Program-made: the position numbers and the translations under genes | Assembly: GCF_006483455.1 (NCBI RefSeq) | Contig: NZ_PPPU01000011.1 | Coordinates: forward strand, 1 to 64,000 | Direction of reading: 5' to 3' | Source of the DNA: Methylomonas koyamae | GTDB lineage: Bacteria; Pseudomonadota; Gammaproteobacteria; Methylococcales; Methylomonadaceae | DNA length: 64,000 bases | The notes under the pieces: generated by a model | Told to the model about the DNA's origin: nothing | Seen by the model: the letters and a program-made list of their open reading frames with translations, nothing else | The model's database searches: none | Shown here: positions 28,109 to 36,293 of the stretch, piece by piece | Position numbering within the stretch: the stretch's first letter is position 1 | How the letters are laid out: each line of letters opens with the position of its first letter

Positions 28109-29191
28109 TCATATTTTTACGCTCCCCAGAAATTCATACAGAAAGGCACCAGTGAGGTCTTCTGAGTTTGAGAAAAATAACAAAGTTTTCTCATTGAGAT
28201 TTTTTATTACTTTTGTCTCTAAATCCTTTGCGCTAGAGCAGCCTTCTATATTATTGTTAATATTAGTAATCAGGTCGTCTGAAACAGATTTTATCAAGGG
28301 CTCTCTATTTGCCGCCCTTTTCAAGTAATAACGATCGAAAGCGTTACGAACTTTCCTTCTCTCTATAGAATTTAGTGAATATTCTGATGCTAGAATATAC
28401 ATTAATTCATTTGCAATATTCTCGTCGGGCTTTCGACTTATATGGTGTTCAATAACTTCTGCCAGTTGAATATGTGTTATTGCTTTCTTTCTAAGCGCAT
28501 CATCCCAATTTTGATAATCGAATATATTTTCTCCTTTTCTGCTCAAGTCTCTGATAATGCATGTGTAGATAGAATTAGAGTCATATTTTAAACCTGGTAC
28601 TAGCTTGCTTATCAACGAACTGATTCTTCCTTCAACCACATGATCAAATCCTTTATCAGGTAGGCCGGGTATTATGAAGGCTAATTTTTCAAAGAATCCC
28701 GATGTATCTTTAATATGCGCTATGCATTCTTTAATCTTTTCTTCTTCTTCTTTGCTCAATTGGCCAGAATCGAGTACCTCAAAGGCATATCCTTTTTTGT
28801 TAAAATCAAAACTGTATCCCCCAGTTGAAACAAAGTTTACTCTTGTTATTTTATCTGTATAGGACCTATCACAGCAGCTAATTGCCAATTTTTCGATTAT
28901 AGACTTAGGATCTTTTTTGGATTTCTTTGTAAGGTTATCAACGGTATAAGTTTTTGATGTTTCTTTGACTTGATTAAACTCAAATGTAGTTTTGTCAGCA
29001 TCTAAAGAACTCGCAATAGTGACATCCTCGTGCGCTTCTATAAAAAGAGCAAATTCATTACCCTTTTCGTGCTCATCCAGCATGCGACAGAAAGCCCAGT
29101 GATATTGGTAGTTATACTTACGAAAAGTTTCACTACCAGATTTTTCCCTTTTAGGGTCTAGGCCTAATGGGTTTGTGTTACTTTCATCCAT
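28109..29191 (-). CDS. DUF4297/Cap4-like nuclease (LmuA-like effector)
   Basis: A 360-residue protein whose N-terminal 190 residues look like the DUF4297 (Cap4) dsDNA endonuclease domain of the PD-(D/E)xK class: YNYQYHWAFCRML (26-38), then IEAHEDV with Asp56, a strand, and FNQVKE with Gln74 and Lys76 as the QxK motif. The C-terminal half is helical and probably binds the partner ATPase or mediates oligomerisation. It is the first gene of a leftward pair with the SMC-like ATPase. Such effectors degrade DNA to stop phage or plasmid replication or to kill the infected cell. Codon and base composition are strongly AT-biased, indicating transfer. Assignment to Lamassu-Cap4 is by motif and gene order only. 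Confidence 0.75.
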   Translation of the reverse strand: MDESNTNPLGLDPKREKSGSETFRKYNYQYHWAFCRMLDEHEKGNEFALFIEAHEDVTIASSLDADKTTFEFNQVKETSKTYTVDNLTKKSKKDPKSIIEKLAISCCDRSYTDKITRVNFVSTGGYSFDFNKKGYAFEVLDSGQLSKEEEEKIKECIAHIKDTSGFFEKLAFIIPGLPDKGFDHVVEGRISSLISKLVPGLKYDSNSIYTCIIRDLSRKGENIFDYQNWDDALRKKAITHIQLAEVIEHHISRKPDENIANELMYILASEYSLNSIERRKVRNAFDRYYLKRAANREPLIKSVSDDLITNINNNIEGCSSAKDLETKVIKNLNEKTLLFFSNSEDLTGAFLYEFLGSVKI

Positions 29192-29223
29192 TTTGAATCC
29201 TAATCATCTATGGTCGCGCAGGG

Positions 29224-29262
29224 CTGTATGGCGGATAATCGAAGCATCATCCGCCGATACAG
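29224..29262. repeat. REP-like palindrome (GGCGGAT type)
   Basis: Imperfect inverted repeat with arms CTGTAT-GGCGGATAAT and ATCATCCGCC-GATACAG around a CGAAGC centre. It resembles the widespread bacterial intergenic palindromes of the GGCGGATTACG...AATCCGCC kind. It lies immediately upstream of the nuclease gene. Confidence 0.6.
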
Positions 29263-29331
29263 TCGTCAATTCTTCCTTTTACCCACTTGTACCAATGCCA
29301 AATCTGAGGGTCGTAGACTGGCTAGAGTAAG

Positions 29332-29447
29332 GTGAAACCCAGCAATTGCTTTGAAATAACCTAGTTTCTTTACATTCGAACTGCTCTTAAGTCTTAGAAA
29401 ACTTAACCACTTCTAGGCTGGGTTTCATTATCATTCAACCCAGCCTA
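29332..29447. repeat. REP-like repeat cluster (GGCTGGGTT type)
   Basis: TAGGCTGGGTT (29414-29424) and AACCCAGCCTA (29437-29447) form a perfect 11-bp inverted repeat around a 12-base loop. A further copy of one arm, TGAAACCCAGC, lies at about 29332-29343 and can pair with GCTGGGTTTCA at 29417-29427. This resembles the common GTAGGTTGGGTT family of intergenic repeats. Confidence 0.6.
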
Positions 29448-29774
29448 CCACTGCAAACCACACATCAACTTATTATCAATTTGCGGACATTAGTAAAACT
29501 GGAGCGAACGTCGCTTCAGGGTCGAAAACATCAAACACCTCAGCGACATCAGCACCACACGGGTTACATTCTCACCAACGCCCCTAACCCGCATCCACGC
29601 CAACTGGTCAGCCTTTGGTCTTTGCCGCCATCCCGATTTCCTTGATGCTGCCATCGGAGTTAACATATCCGGCTTATTTGCTGGCGAGCCGTATCGTTCA
29701 GCGACGGGTTGATCCGGCAGACAGTCGGGTGCCCTATTCCAACGGTTTCTTTTTTCCATCGATCCGACAACAGT

Positions 29775-31418
29775 ATGAAACTAGCAAAATCTTCCCGCTT
29801 CTCCCCTTGCCAAGGCCCGGTCGTTACGATCGTTCTGGACGGCGTCGGCATTTCGCCGCGCGACGACGGCGATGCCGTCAAAGCCGCGCGCACGCCGATG
29901 CTGGACCAGCTGATGGCCAACTTTCCGATGACCAAATTGTTGGCGCACGGTAAGGCCGTCGGCATGCCCAGCGACGAGGACATGGGCAATAGCGAGGTCG
30001 GCCATAATGCCATCGGCGCCGGCCGGGTGTTCGCCCAAGGCGCCAAACTGGTGGCCGAGTCGATCGCCAGCGGCCACCTGTGGCAAGGCCACGCCTGGCA
30101 CGAAGTGGTTGCCGCCGCCAAGCAAGGCGGCACCCTGCACTTTTTGGGCTTGTTTTCCGACGGCAACGTACACTCACATATCGACCATCTGAAAGCGATG
30201 ATCGATCGCGCCAAACAGGAAGGCGTGTCTAAAGTGCGGCTGCACATTCTGCTCGACGGCCGCGACGTCGGTGAAACCTCTGCGCTGGATTACGTCGATC
30301 CGTTCGAAGCGTATCTGGAGGACTTAAGCGACGCTAATTTCGACGTGGCCATCGCCTCCGGCGGCGGCCGCATGAAAATCACGATGGACCGCTACGAAGC
30401 CGACTGGAGCATGGTGCAACGCGGCTGGGACATCCACGTCAAAGGCGAAGGCCGCCAGTTTGCCAGCGCCCATGAAGCGATCGAAACCTATCGCAACGAA
30501 CTGAAAGTCATCGACCAGGACTTGCCGGGTTTCGTGATTGCCAAAGACGGCCAGCCGCTGGGCAAAATCGTCGACGGTGATGCCGTGGTGTTTTATAACT
30601 TCCGCGGCGACCGCGCCATCGAGATTTCCCGCGCCTTCACCGAAGAAAACTTCGCGCCGTTCCAGCGCGGTCCGCTGCCGAAAGTGACCTATGCCGGCAT
30701 GATGCAATACGACGGCGACACCAAATTGCCGCCGCGCTTTTTGGTCGAACCGCCGGCCATCGATAGAACCATGGGCGAATACCTGGCCAAAAACGGCGTC
30801 GCCCAATACGCGATCAGCGAGACGCAAAAATACGGCCACGTCACCTATTTCTGGAACGGCAACCGCTCCGGCAAGTTCGACGATGCGCTGGAAACTTACG
30901 TCGAAATCCCCAGCGACGTGGTGCCGTTCGAGCAACGTCCCTGGATGAAATGTGCGGAGATTACCGATGCGCTGATCGAAGCCATTCAAGGCGGCCAATA
31001 CAAATACCTGCGCGTCAATTATGCCAACGGCGACATGGTCGGCCACACCGGCAACTTCGAAGCAGCGGTGACCGCGATGCAAGGCCTGGATCTGCAACTG
31101 GCGCGCTTGATTCCGGTAATTCTGCAGGCCGGCGGCGTAGCATTGATTACTGCCGACCATGGCAACGCCGACGAAATGTACGAACTGGACAAGAAAGGCA
31201 ACGTCACCCGCGACGCCGAAGGCCGCACCAAGGCCAAAACCTCGCACACGCTCAACCCGGTGCCGTTGGTACTGGTCTCCGGCGAAGCCGATCCGGCCTA
31301 CAAGCTACGCGACGACTTGGCGGCGCCGGGCCTGTCCAACATCGCCGCGACGGTATTGAATCTGCTGGGCTACGAAGCGCCGGAAGATTACGATCCAAGT
31401 TTGATCGTGCCGGCATAA
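29775..31418 (+). CDS. gpmI: 2,3-bisphosphoglycerate-independent phosphoglycerate mutase
   Basis: A 547-residue manganese enzyme interconverting 3- and 2-phosphoglycerate in glycolysis and gluconeogenesis. The phosphoserine site is Ser73 in GNSEVGHN. Other alkaline-phosphatase-superfamily motifs are VLDGVGIS near residue 20, [34 protein letters not shown] and [11 protein letters not shown]. The ATG at 29775 gives MKLAKSSRF; an upstream frame to 29709 adds a leader without family similarity. At about 550 residues it belongs to the long form of iPGM rather than the 510-residue E. coli form. It is the first host gene right of the defence island. Confidence 0.94.
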   Translation: MKLAKSSRFSPCQGPVVTIVLDGVGISPRDDGDAVKAARTPMLDQLMANFPMTKLLAHGKAVGMPSDEDMGNSEVGHNAIGAGRVFAQGAKLVAESIASGHLWQGHAWHEVVAAAKQGGTLHFLGLFSDGNVHSHIDHLKAMIDRAKQEGVSKVRLHILLDGRDVGETSALDYVDPFEAYLEDLSDANFDVAIASGGGRMKITMDRYEADWSMVQRGWDIHVKGEGRQFASAHEAIETYRNELKVIDQDLPGFVIAKDGQPLGKIVDGDAVVFYNFRGDRAIEISRAFTEENFAPFQRGPLPKVTYAGMMQYDGDTKLPPRFLVEPPAIDRTMGEYLAKNGVAQYAISETQKYGHVTYFWNGNRSGKFDDALETYVEIPSDVVPFEQRPWMKCAEITDALIEAIQGGQYKYLRVNYANGDMVGHTGNFEAAVTAMQGLDLQLARLIPVILQAGGVALITADHGNADEMYELDKKGNVTRDAEGRTKAKTSHTLNPVPLVLVSGEADPAYKLRDDLAAPGLSNIAATVLNLLGYEAPEDYDPSLIVPA

Positions 31419-31503
31419 GCCTTGCGACCGCGGCGGGAGGCGCCATTTCCCGCCGCGGCAACTTTAGCGTTCGCCGGGCTGCCGAGCTCAGCAATGCGCA
31501 AAT

Positions 31504-31531
31504 GAAAAAGGCCGGAATTCCGGCCCTTTTT
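31504..31531. terminator. Bidirectional intrinsic terminator
   Basis: A perfect palindrome, GGCCGGAATTCCGGCC (31510-31525), is flanked by AAAAA on the left and CTTTTT on the right. It can stop gpmI from the left and the leftward-oriented membrane protein gene from the right. Confidence 0.85.
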
Positions 31532-31536
31532 GCTGA

Positions 31537-33066
31537 TTAGTCGCTTGCCGTCTTGAATCGGGTCGCGGCGCCCAGCAAGCCGGTGACGAAGAAGGCTGTG
31601 CCGACCAAGGTAAAGCGCAGATTTAGTTTTTCCAACGCCAGATCGTCGGTCGCATAGAGCATGAAGATCACGGCAATACCGCCCCAGGCCAGAAAGCGCA
31701 ATCCGGCAGCTATGGCAGCTTGGCTCAAGGTTTCGGCGTCGCTGGCCGGCGCATCCATCCGGTAGGCGACGAAGCCGCTGATCAACGCCGGCATGATCCC
31801 CCACCGGGCATGGTCGAGGAAACTGTCCAGGAAATTGAAGTCGCCGCGATGGTAGAACGTCAGCTCCAGGATGAAAGTGGATATCGAGGTGCTGACCACG
31901 AAACCGACGAACATCATCGCCATATAAAAGCCGTAGTAGCGGTCGGCCGGCTCCTGCTGGTGGCGGAAAGCGACGCTACGCAATACGAACACCAGGGCGA
32001 TCGGCAACACGTAAATCGCAATCGAATAGGCAATCCAGCGTAACGTGGTGTAACTGAAGTGGGATAGCGGCTTGTCCGGAAACAAAAACACGTTGTGCAA
32101 CGCTACCGAGACCTCGCGCCCCAAAATCACGCCGAAAGTGGTCGCGGCTGCAAAAATCAGCAGGTATTTATAGGTATGCTTCAGCCGCGCCTCATGGACG
32201 TTACCGCCCAGTTCCTTCACGGTGGCCCAGATTTCGTTCTCATTGGCGCTGCCGAACACAACCAGCGCCGCCAGCAACCGGCACAGCAGCCCACTGAGCC
32301 GGTCCAGTTCCTTCAATAGATTGACGGTCTTGGTGTAGTGCGGCTCGGCCTCCTTCCATACCGCGACCTTTTCCGACATCGCGTTATAGGAAATGCAGAT
32401 TTCGCCCCATTTCAGCGACGGTTCGCTGAACAGCCGCCGGTAAGACGATTGGTCGGCATAATGCTGAATTCGGTCGAACAACAGGCTGTTATGGGCCCAT
32501 TTGTACTCGACCGTGGCACCGGCTTTGTCGAAATCGCCGGCGTCGATGCTTTGCACCAACAGGCGGTCGGCGATTTGACCTTTGATTTTGTCGTCCACCG
32601 CCGATAGCCGGGATTTGATCAAGGCGTTGTAGACCTCGACCGCTTTGGTCGGGATCGCGAATGCATCGTGTATGCTATCGCGCAAAATCAGCAGCGGATT
32701 GAACGCGCTTTCCCAACCGATCAAGAACAGCACGACACCGGCGGCGATCAGCGGCAGCAACTTGTTGCCGTCCAAACCGTACAACAGCTCGACCAGGCTA
32801 CCGGCCCGCAAATGGCTGACGACCAAGGTCACCAACGGCTCCAGCGGCAGCCATTGCCAGGTCAACAAACAAAACAACGCCGCCATCAAGGCACAGTACA
32901 AACCGATTCCGGTCCAGTAGGTGCTGCGGCGAATGAAGTATTGCGGCAGAGTCGGTTCCGCGCCAAGCTGGATCCGGCGCTTTTGAAACGAACGGTAGGC
33001 CAGCACCGCGGCTGCCGCGGCGCCCAGCAACTGAATCGCAAAATTAATCAGAAATTCGATGGTCAT
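31537..33066 (-). CDS. Multi-pass membrane protein of unknown function
   Basis: About 509 residues starting at ATG 33066 (AGGAAC ribosome site four bases upstream); the frame extends to 33147 with an arginine-rich leader that is unlikely to be used. Hydrophobic helices lie at the N-terminus (residues about 5-25, 45-70, 95-115), then a soluble helical domain (about 130-290, with WKEAEPHYTKTVNLLKELDRL), then about six more helices to the end. Arrangement resembles a membrane anchor with a large cytoplasmic insert. I recognise no family. Its neighbour on the same strand is an HDOD gene 100 bases upstream; operon membership is uncertain. Confidence 0.65.
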   Translation of the reverse strand: MTIEFLINFAIQLLGAAAAAVLAYRSFQKRRIQLGAEPTLPQYFIRRSTYWTGIGLYCALMAALFCLLTWQWLPLEPLVTLVVSHLRAGSLVELLYGLDGNKLLPLIAAGVVLFLIGWESAFNPLLILRDSIHDAFAIPTKAVEVYNALIKSRLSAVDDKIKGQIADRLLVQSIDAGDFDKAGATVEYKWAHNSLLFDRIQHYADQSSYRRLFSEPSLKWGEICISYNAMSEKVAVWKEAEPHYTKTVNLLKELDRLSGLLCRLLAALVVFGSANENEIWATVKELGGNVHEARLKHTYKYLLIFAAATTFGVILGREVSVALHNVFLFPDKPLSHFSYTTLRWIAYSIAIYVLPIALVFVLRSVAFRHQQEPADRYYGFYMAMMFVGFVVSTSISTFILELTFYHRGDFNFLDSFLDHARWGIMPALISGFVAYRMDAPASDAETLSQAAIAAGLRFLAWGGIAVIFMLYATDDLALEKLNLRFTLVGTAFFVTGLLGAATRFKTASD

Positions 33067-33167
33067 TGTTCCTACGGGTTGGTAGAGAAAGGAAGTCCGC
33101 GCCCAAGCACGCGGCCTGTCGCGCATTCTAATGCAAAGCCGCCGCAATTAGCGACCGTATCGACAGC

Positions 33168-34004
33168 TCAGGCCGACAAGGCCAACGAATCTTCCAAAGC
33201 AATTTCCAGCTCGGCCAGTGCGATTTCCGACAAACCGAGCCGGGCCGCTTCTTCGCTGCTGGAGACCACCAAGTCCGGTTGGGGTTGGGAGGCAATACCC
33301 AGCTTGTACGCCACCATGTCGGCTATCCGCACCACCAATTCGACGGTACCGGTATCCTCGTTAACCGGCCGATGATGCGACTCGGCGACGTTACAATAGG
33401 TTTCGGGCAGATTCCAGGACCGCAGCAGCCAGGCGCCTCTGGCTTCGTGCTGGCGAATCAGCAATTCGAGCTGCAAATCCTCCGGCAGATTCAGTTTGGG
33501 ATCCTGAGTCCGCAAATCATCCAGGCAGCGCAATAGCAGCAATTCGCCGATGTCGTGAAACAGGCCGGCCATGAAGGCCTCTTCGGCGATCGCATGGAAG
33601 GACAGCCGTTTCGCCAACCATTCCGCGCCCAACGCCACCGCCACGCTATGCTGCCACAGCTTGGCCATGTATTTTTCAGTCGCAGAGTCCCGCGCGCTGA
33701 ACATGCCCTTTTGCATTACCAACGTCGCAATCTGGACGATACGCGGCAAGCCCAAACGCACGACTGCGTCTTTGACGGTGTTGACCGAACTCAGGCCGGC
33801 ATAAAACGACGAATTCGCTACCCGCAGGATCTGGCTGGCCAAGCTGGCGTCCATTGCCAATTGTTTGGCGATGTTATCCAGCGAACGGTTTTCGTCTTGC
33901 AAGGCCTGCCGCAATTCCGTTACCGCGCGCGGGAACACCGGCAGCGCACCGGCGCCGCTGGCGATGGATTCATCGATCATATCCGTTAATGATTTTTCGC
34001 TCAT
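33168..34004 (-). CDS. HDOD domain protein
   Basis: A 278-residue HDOD protein, the third in this window. LPVFPRAVTELRQAL starts the domain, followed by MDASLASQILRVANSSFYAG and VKDAVVRLGLPRI. Unlike the other two copies the central motif keeps HD (FMAGLFHDIGELLLL), and a later AESHHRPVN carries a His pair, so metal binding is at least possible. It lies 18 bases behind an MshEN-containing secretion-type ATPase, suggesting that the two act together, perhaps in c-di-GMP-linked control of surface structures. Confidence 0.87.
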   Translation of the reverse strand: MSEKSLTDMIDESIASGAGALPVFPRAVTELRQALQDENRSLDNIAKQLAMDASLASQILRVANSSFYAGLSSVNTVKDAVVRLGLPRIVQIATLVMQKGMFSARDSATEKYMAKLWQHSVAVALGAEWLAKRLSFHAIAEEAFMAGLFHDIGELLLLRCLDDLRTQDPKLNLPEDLQLELLIRQHEARGAWLLRSWNLPETYCNVAESHHRPVNEDTGTVELVVRIADMVAYKLGIASQPQPDLVVSSSEEAARLGLSEIALAELEIALEDSLALSA

Positions 34005-34022
34005 GTTAGTTAGTTCATCAAA

Positions 34023-35921
34023 TCAGCGGCTGCCCAGCAAACGGCGCAGCTCGTAAAGGGGACGGGGCTTGCCGAAGCGCGGCAGGTTGCGGATCACTTC
34101 TTGCAGTGAAGTAATTCCGGCCGCAGCCTTGACCAGCCCGTCTTCGACTAAAGTCACCAAACCGGCGGTCTCCAGACTGACGCGGCGGATTTCGTAGGAC
34201 GTCTTGCGTTGTAAGATCGCATCCTTGACCGACTCATTCATCGACAACAACTCGAACACGCAAACCCGCCCGGAGTAACCGGTAAAGCGGCATTTATCGC
34301 AGCCCTTGCCCAACAGAAAATGGGCGCCGATCACGTCGTCCGCCGTCAAATTCAGCCGTCGGAGCAGGGCCGGATCGGGCTGGAACGGTTCGGCGCAATG
34401 CTTACAGACTCGGCGCAACAAACGCTGGGCAACCACCGACACCACGGTCGACGAGATCAGAAACGCCTCGATCTCCATGTTCAACAGACGCAACAGGCCG
34501 CCGATACTGTCCTCGGTATGGAATGTGGTCAATACCTTGTGGCCGGTCAGCGCGGCCTGGATTGCCGTATCGGCCGAGAATCGGTCGCGAATCTCGCCGA
34601 GTACGATGATATCCGGATCCTGGCGCACGATATGGCGCAGGGTTTCTTCGTAGGTCAAATTGATTTTCGGGTTGATCGAGCACTGGGCAACGCCATCGAT
34701 CACGTATTCCACCGGGTCTTCGGCCGAAACGATACTGACTTCTGGACCATTCAAATAGTCGACCGCACTGTATAGGGTCGTGGTTTTGCCCGAACCGGTC
34801 GGCCCGGTAATGATAATCACGCCGGTCGGGACATCCAGCGAATCCAGCAGGAACCGCTCCAACATCAGCGGCGCCATCCCCACTTCATGAATATCCAGCA
34901 ATTCGGTTTTGCGATTCAACAAGCGCAGTACGATCTTCTCGCCGTTGATGGTACTGAAAAACGACGCCCGCATGTCGATCACATGATGGGTGGCGACCTG
35001 CTCGAACAATACCCGGCCGTCCTGATGCCGGCGCTTTTCGGCGATATCGGCGCCGGCCATGACCTTGATCCGGCTGATCATGGCCTGGGCCATTGCAACC
35101 GGAAAATCCCGATAGTGCACCATCAGGCCGTCGATCCGAAAACGGACGCGCAACTTATGCTCCAACGGCTCGATATGGATATCGCTGGCCGCTTGGCGGA
35201 TTGCATCCTCGAAAATTTCATTGACCGAAGCAACGGCAGACTGCTCTCCGAAGGCGGCTTTCTCCTCCCGGGCATTACGTTCGTAATTCAGCAAAAAACG
35301 CATTATCTGGGAATAACGGCCCACTGCCGGAATCACCTCGGAACCAAGCACGTGTCGTGCCGTTGCGATCGCGGTTTGATCCATGGGGTCGCCGAACGCG
35401 ACCAACACACCGTCGACTTGTTTTTCGATCGGCAGAAAGCAGTGCTTGTTCGCCGACTTCAGCATCGGTTTGGTCATCAGACTCTGATCGACGTTGGCGA
35501 GGCTGAGGTCGATCACGGATATACCCATCAGATCGGCCAGAACCTCCAGCATTCTCGATTCGGAAATCAGATTGCGCTCGACCAGGATTTCGCCCAGGCG
35601 TTTGCCTCCGCCTGCCTGCTGTTGCTGGGCCAAAGCCAGTTGCAAATCGCTATCGCTGATAAAACCGAATTCGACCAGAAACAGGCCCAATTTGACTTTT
35701 AACGGATGACTGCGGAACACCTCGACCAACTGCGCATGGGTGACGTAACCCAAATCGCACAACACCACCAGAATCGGCTTGGGCGATTCCAGCTTGCCCT
35801 GCACGCGCTGCGCATATTTCAATTTGGCGCCGTCAAGCACCTCCTGCTCGACTAAAAGTTGGAGGAAGGAATCGATGAATTGAGTGCCGGAATCGGCAGA
35901 GCTAACGTCGCGGGATTTCAT
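34023..35921 (-). CDS. GspE/PilB-type secretion ATPase with MshEN repeats
   Basis: A 632-residue hexameric-type ATPase of the type II secretion/type IV pilus assembly family. ATG 35921 has an AAGGTGAG ribosome site and replaces a longer frame. The N-terminal region carries tandem MshEN-like c-di-GMP-binding repeats (KLGLFLVEFGFIS from residue 77; RLGEILVERNLIS from 108; a degenerate earlier copy near 50). The ATPase core shows Walker A GPTGSGKTT with Lys379, an Asp box (SAEDPVEY), Walker B (IIVLGEIRD) and the HTEDS His box, plus a zinc tetracysteine (CKHC...CDKC). No other secretion or pilus gene is near, so it is an orphan; an HDOD gene follows. Confidence 0.88.
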   Translation of the reverse strand: MKSRDVSSADSGTQFIDSFLQLLVEQEVLDGAKLKYAQRVQGKLESPKPILVVLCDLGYVTHAQLVEVFRSHPLKVKLGLFLVEFGFISDSDLQLALAQQQQAGGGKRLGEILVERNLISESRMLEVLADLMGISVIDLSLANVDQSLMTKPMLKSANKHCFLPIEKQVDGVLVAFGDPMDQTAIATARHVLGSEVIPAVGRYSQIMRFLLNYERNAREEKAAFGEQSAVASVNEIFEDAIRQAASDIHIEPLEHKLRVRFRIDGLMVHYRDFPVAMAQAMISRIKVMAGADIAEKRRHQDGRVLFEQVATHHVIDMRASFFSTINGEKIVLRLLNRKTELLDIHEVGMAPLMLERFLLDSLDVPTGVIIITGPTGSGKTTTLYSAVDYLNGPEVSIVSAEDPVEYVIDGVAQCSINPKINLTYEETLRHIVRQDPDIIVLGEIRDRFSADTAIQAALTGHKVLTTFHTEDSIGGLLRLLNMEIEAFLISSTVVSVVAQRLLRRVCKHCAEPFQPDPALLRRLNLTADDVIGAHFLLGKGCDKCRFTGYSGRVCVFELLSMNESVKDAILQRKTSYEIRRVSLETAGLVTLVEDGLVKAAAGITSLQEVIRNLPRFGKPRPLYELRRLLGSR

Positions 35922-36293
35922 TCTCACCTTGAACTGAAGACCGATCGGAGTCCGTGCGTAATAGACACGGGACAAATTCCGCTTTCCATGAATACTAAGA
36001 ATACTAAGTTACTAGATTTTGACGGTCCAATACAGCGTTATATTGTTACAAACCCGCGTAAATTTTACGACCGCCAAGCGGTTGCCGTTGAGCCCGGCAC
36101 CGACCCATTCGAAAACAACAGTTTACGCGCCCTAGAGGGCATTTTTGGCTCTAGCTTATAAGCCCGGCCGCCAGGAACACCGCGACACCAGTAACTCGCT
36201 GTCTTTATAATTGATTAGGCAATATTCTGCCACTCCAGTCCGCCAACGGCGGACTCCAGCACAAACCCGCTTTCGCCGCAGGAGGTCTTTATC
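35922..36293. other. Intergenic region between ATPase and ethylene-receptor-like kinase
   Basis: Divergent promoters for the leftward ATPase and rightward kinase should lie here. The left part is AT-rich around 35985-36070. A strong ribosome site (AGGAGG) precedes the kinase ATG. A short frame at 35988-36161 is listed separately. No repeats or RNA genes were recognised. Confidence 0.4.
35988..36161 (+). CDS. Possible small hypothetical protein
   Basis: A 57-codon frame starting MNTKNTKLLDFDGPIQRY and ending in LEGIFGSSL. Composition is protein-like and it occupies an otherwise empty intergenic region, but the ribosome site is weak and I know no family. It could be a chance frame. Confidence 0.25.
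   Translation: MNTKNTKLLDFDGPIQRYIVTNPRKFYDRQAVAVEPGTDPFENNSLRALEGIFGSSL

Larger units (their letters stand above)
29192..29774. other. Noncoding flank of the defence island
   Basis: A 580-base stretch between the nuclease gene start and gpmI. Its left part holds two palindromic repeat elements (listed separately) and must contain the promoter of the defence pair, which I cannot place. From about 29450 composition returns toward the host average and nothing recognisable is seen. Open frames here (a leftward 89-codon and a rightward 112-codon frame) lack family features and good starts, and I regard them as chance. No integrase, transposase or att repeat was found. Confidence 0.5.

Noticed and set aside
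29490-29759. Leftward 89-codon frame upstream of gpmI
   Set aside because: Arg/Trp-rich composition, no ribosome site and no family features; overlaps the gpmI promoter region, so likely chance.
26138-29774. Attachment sites or target duplications around the AT-rich island
   Set aside because: I looked for direct repeats at both edges and for an integrase or transposase and found none by eye.
29615-29953. Rightward 112-codon frame overlapping gpmI in another frame
   Set aside because: Its second half runs inside gpmI, which is certain; the first half has no features.
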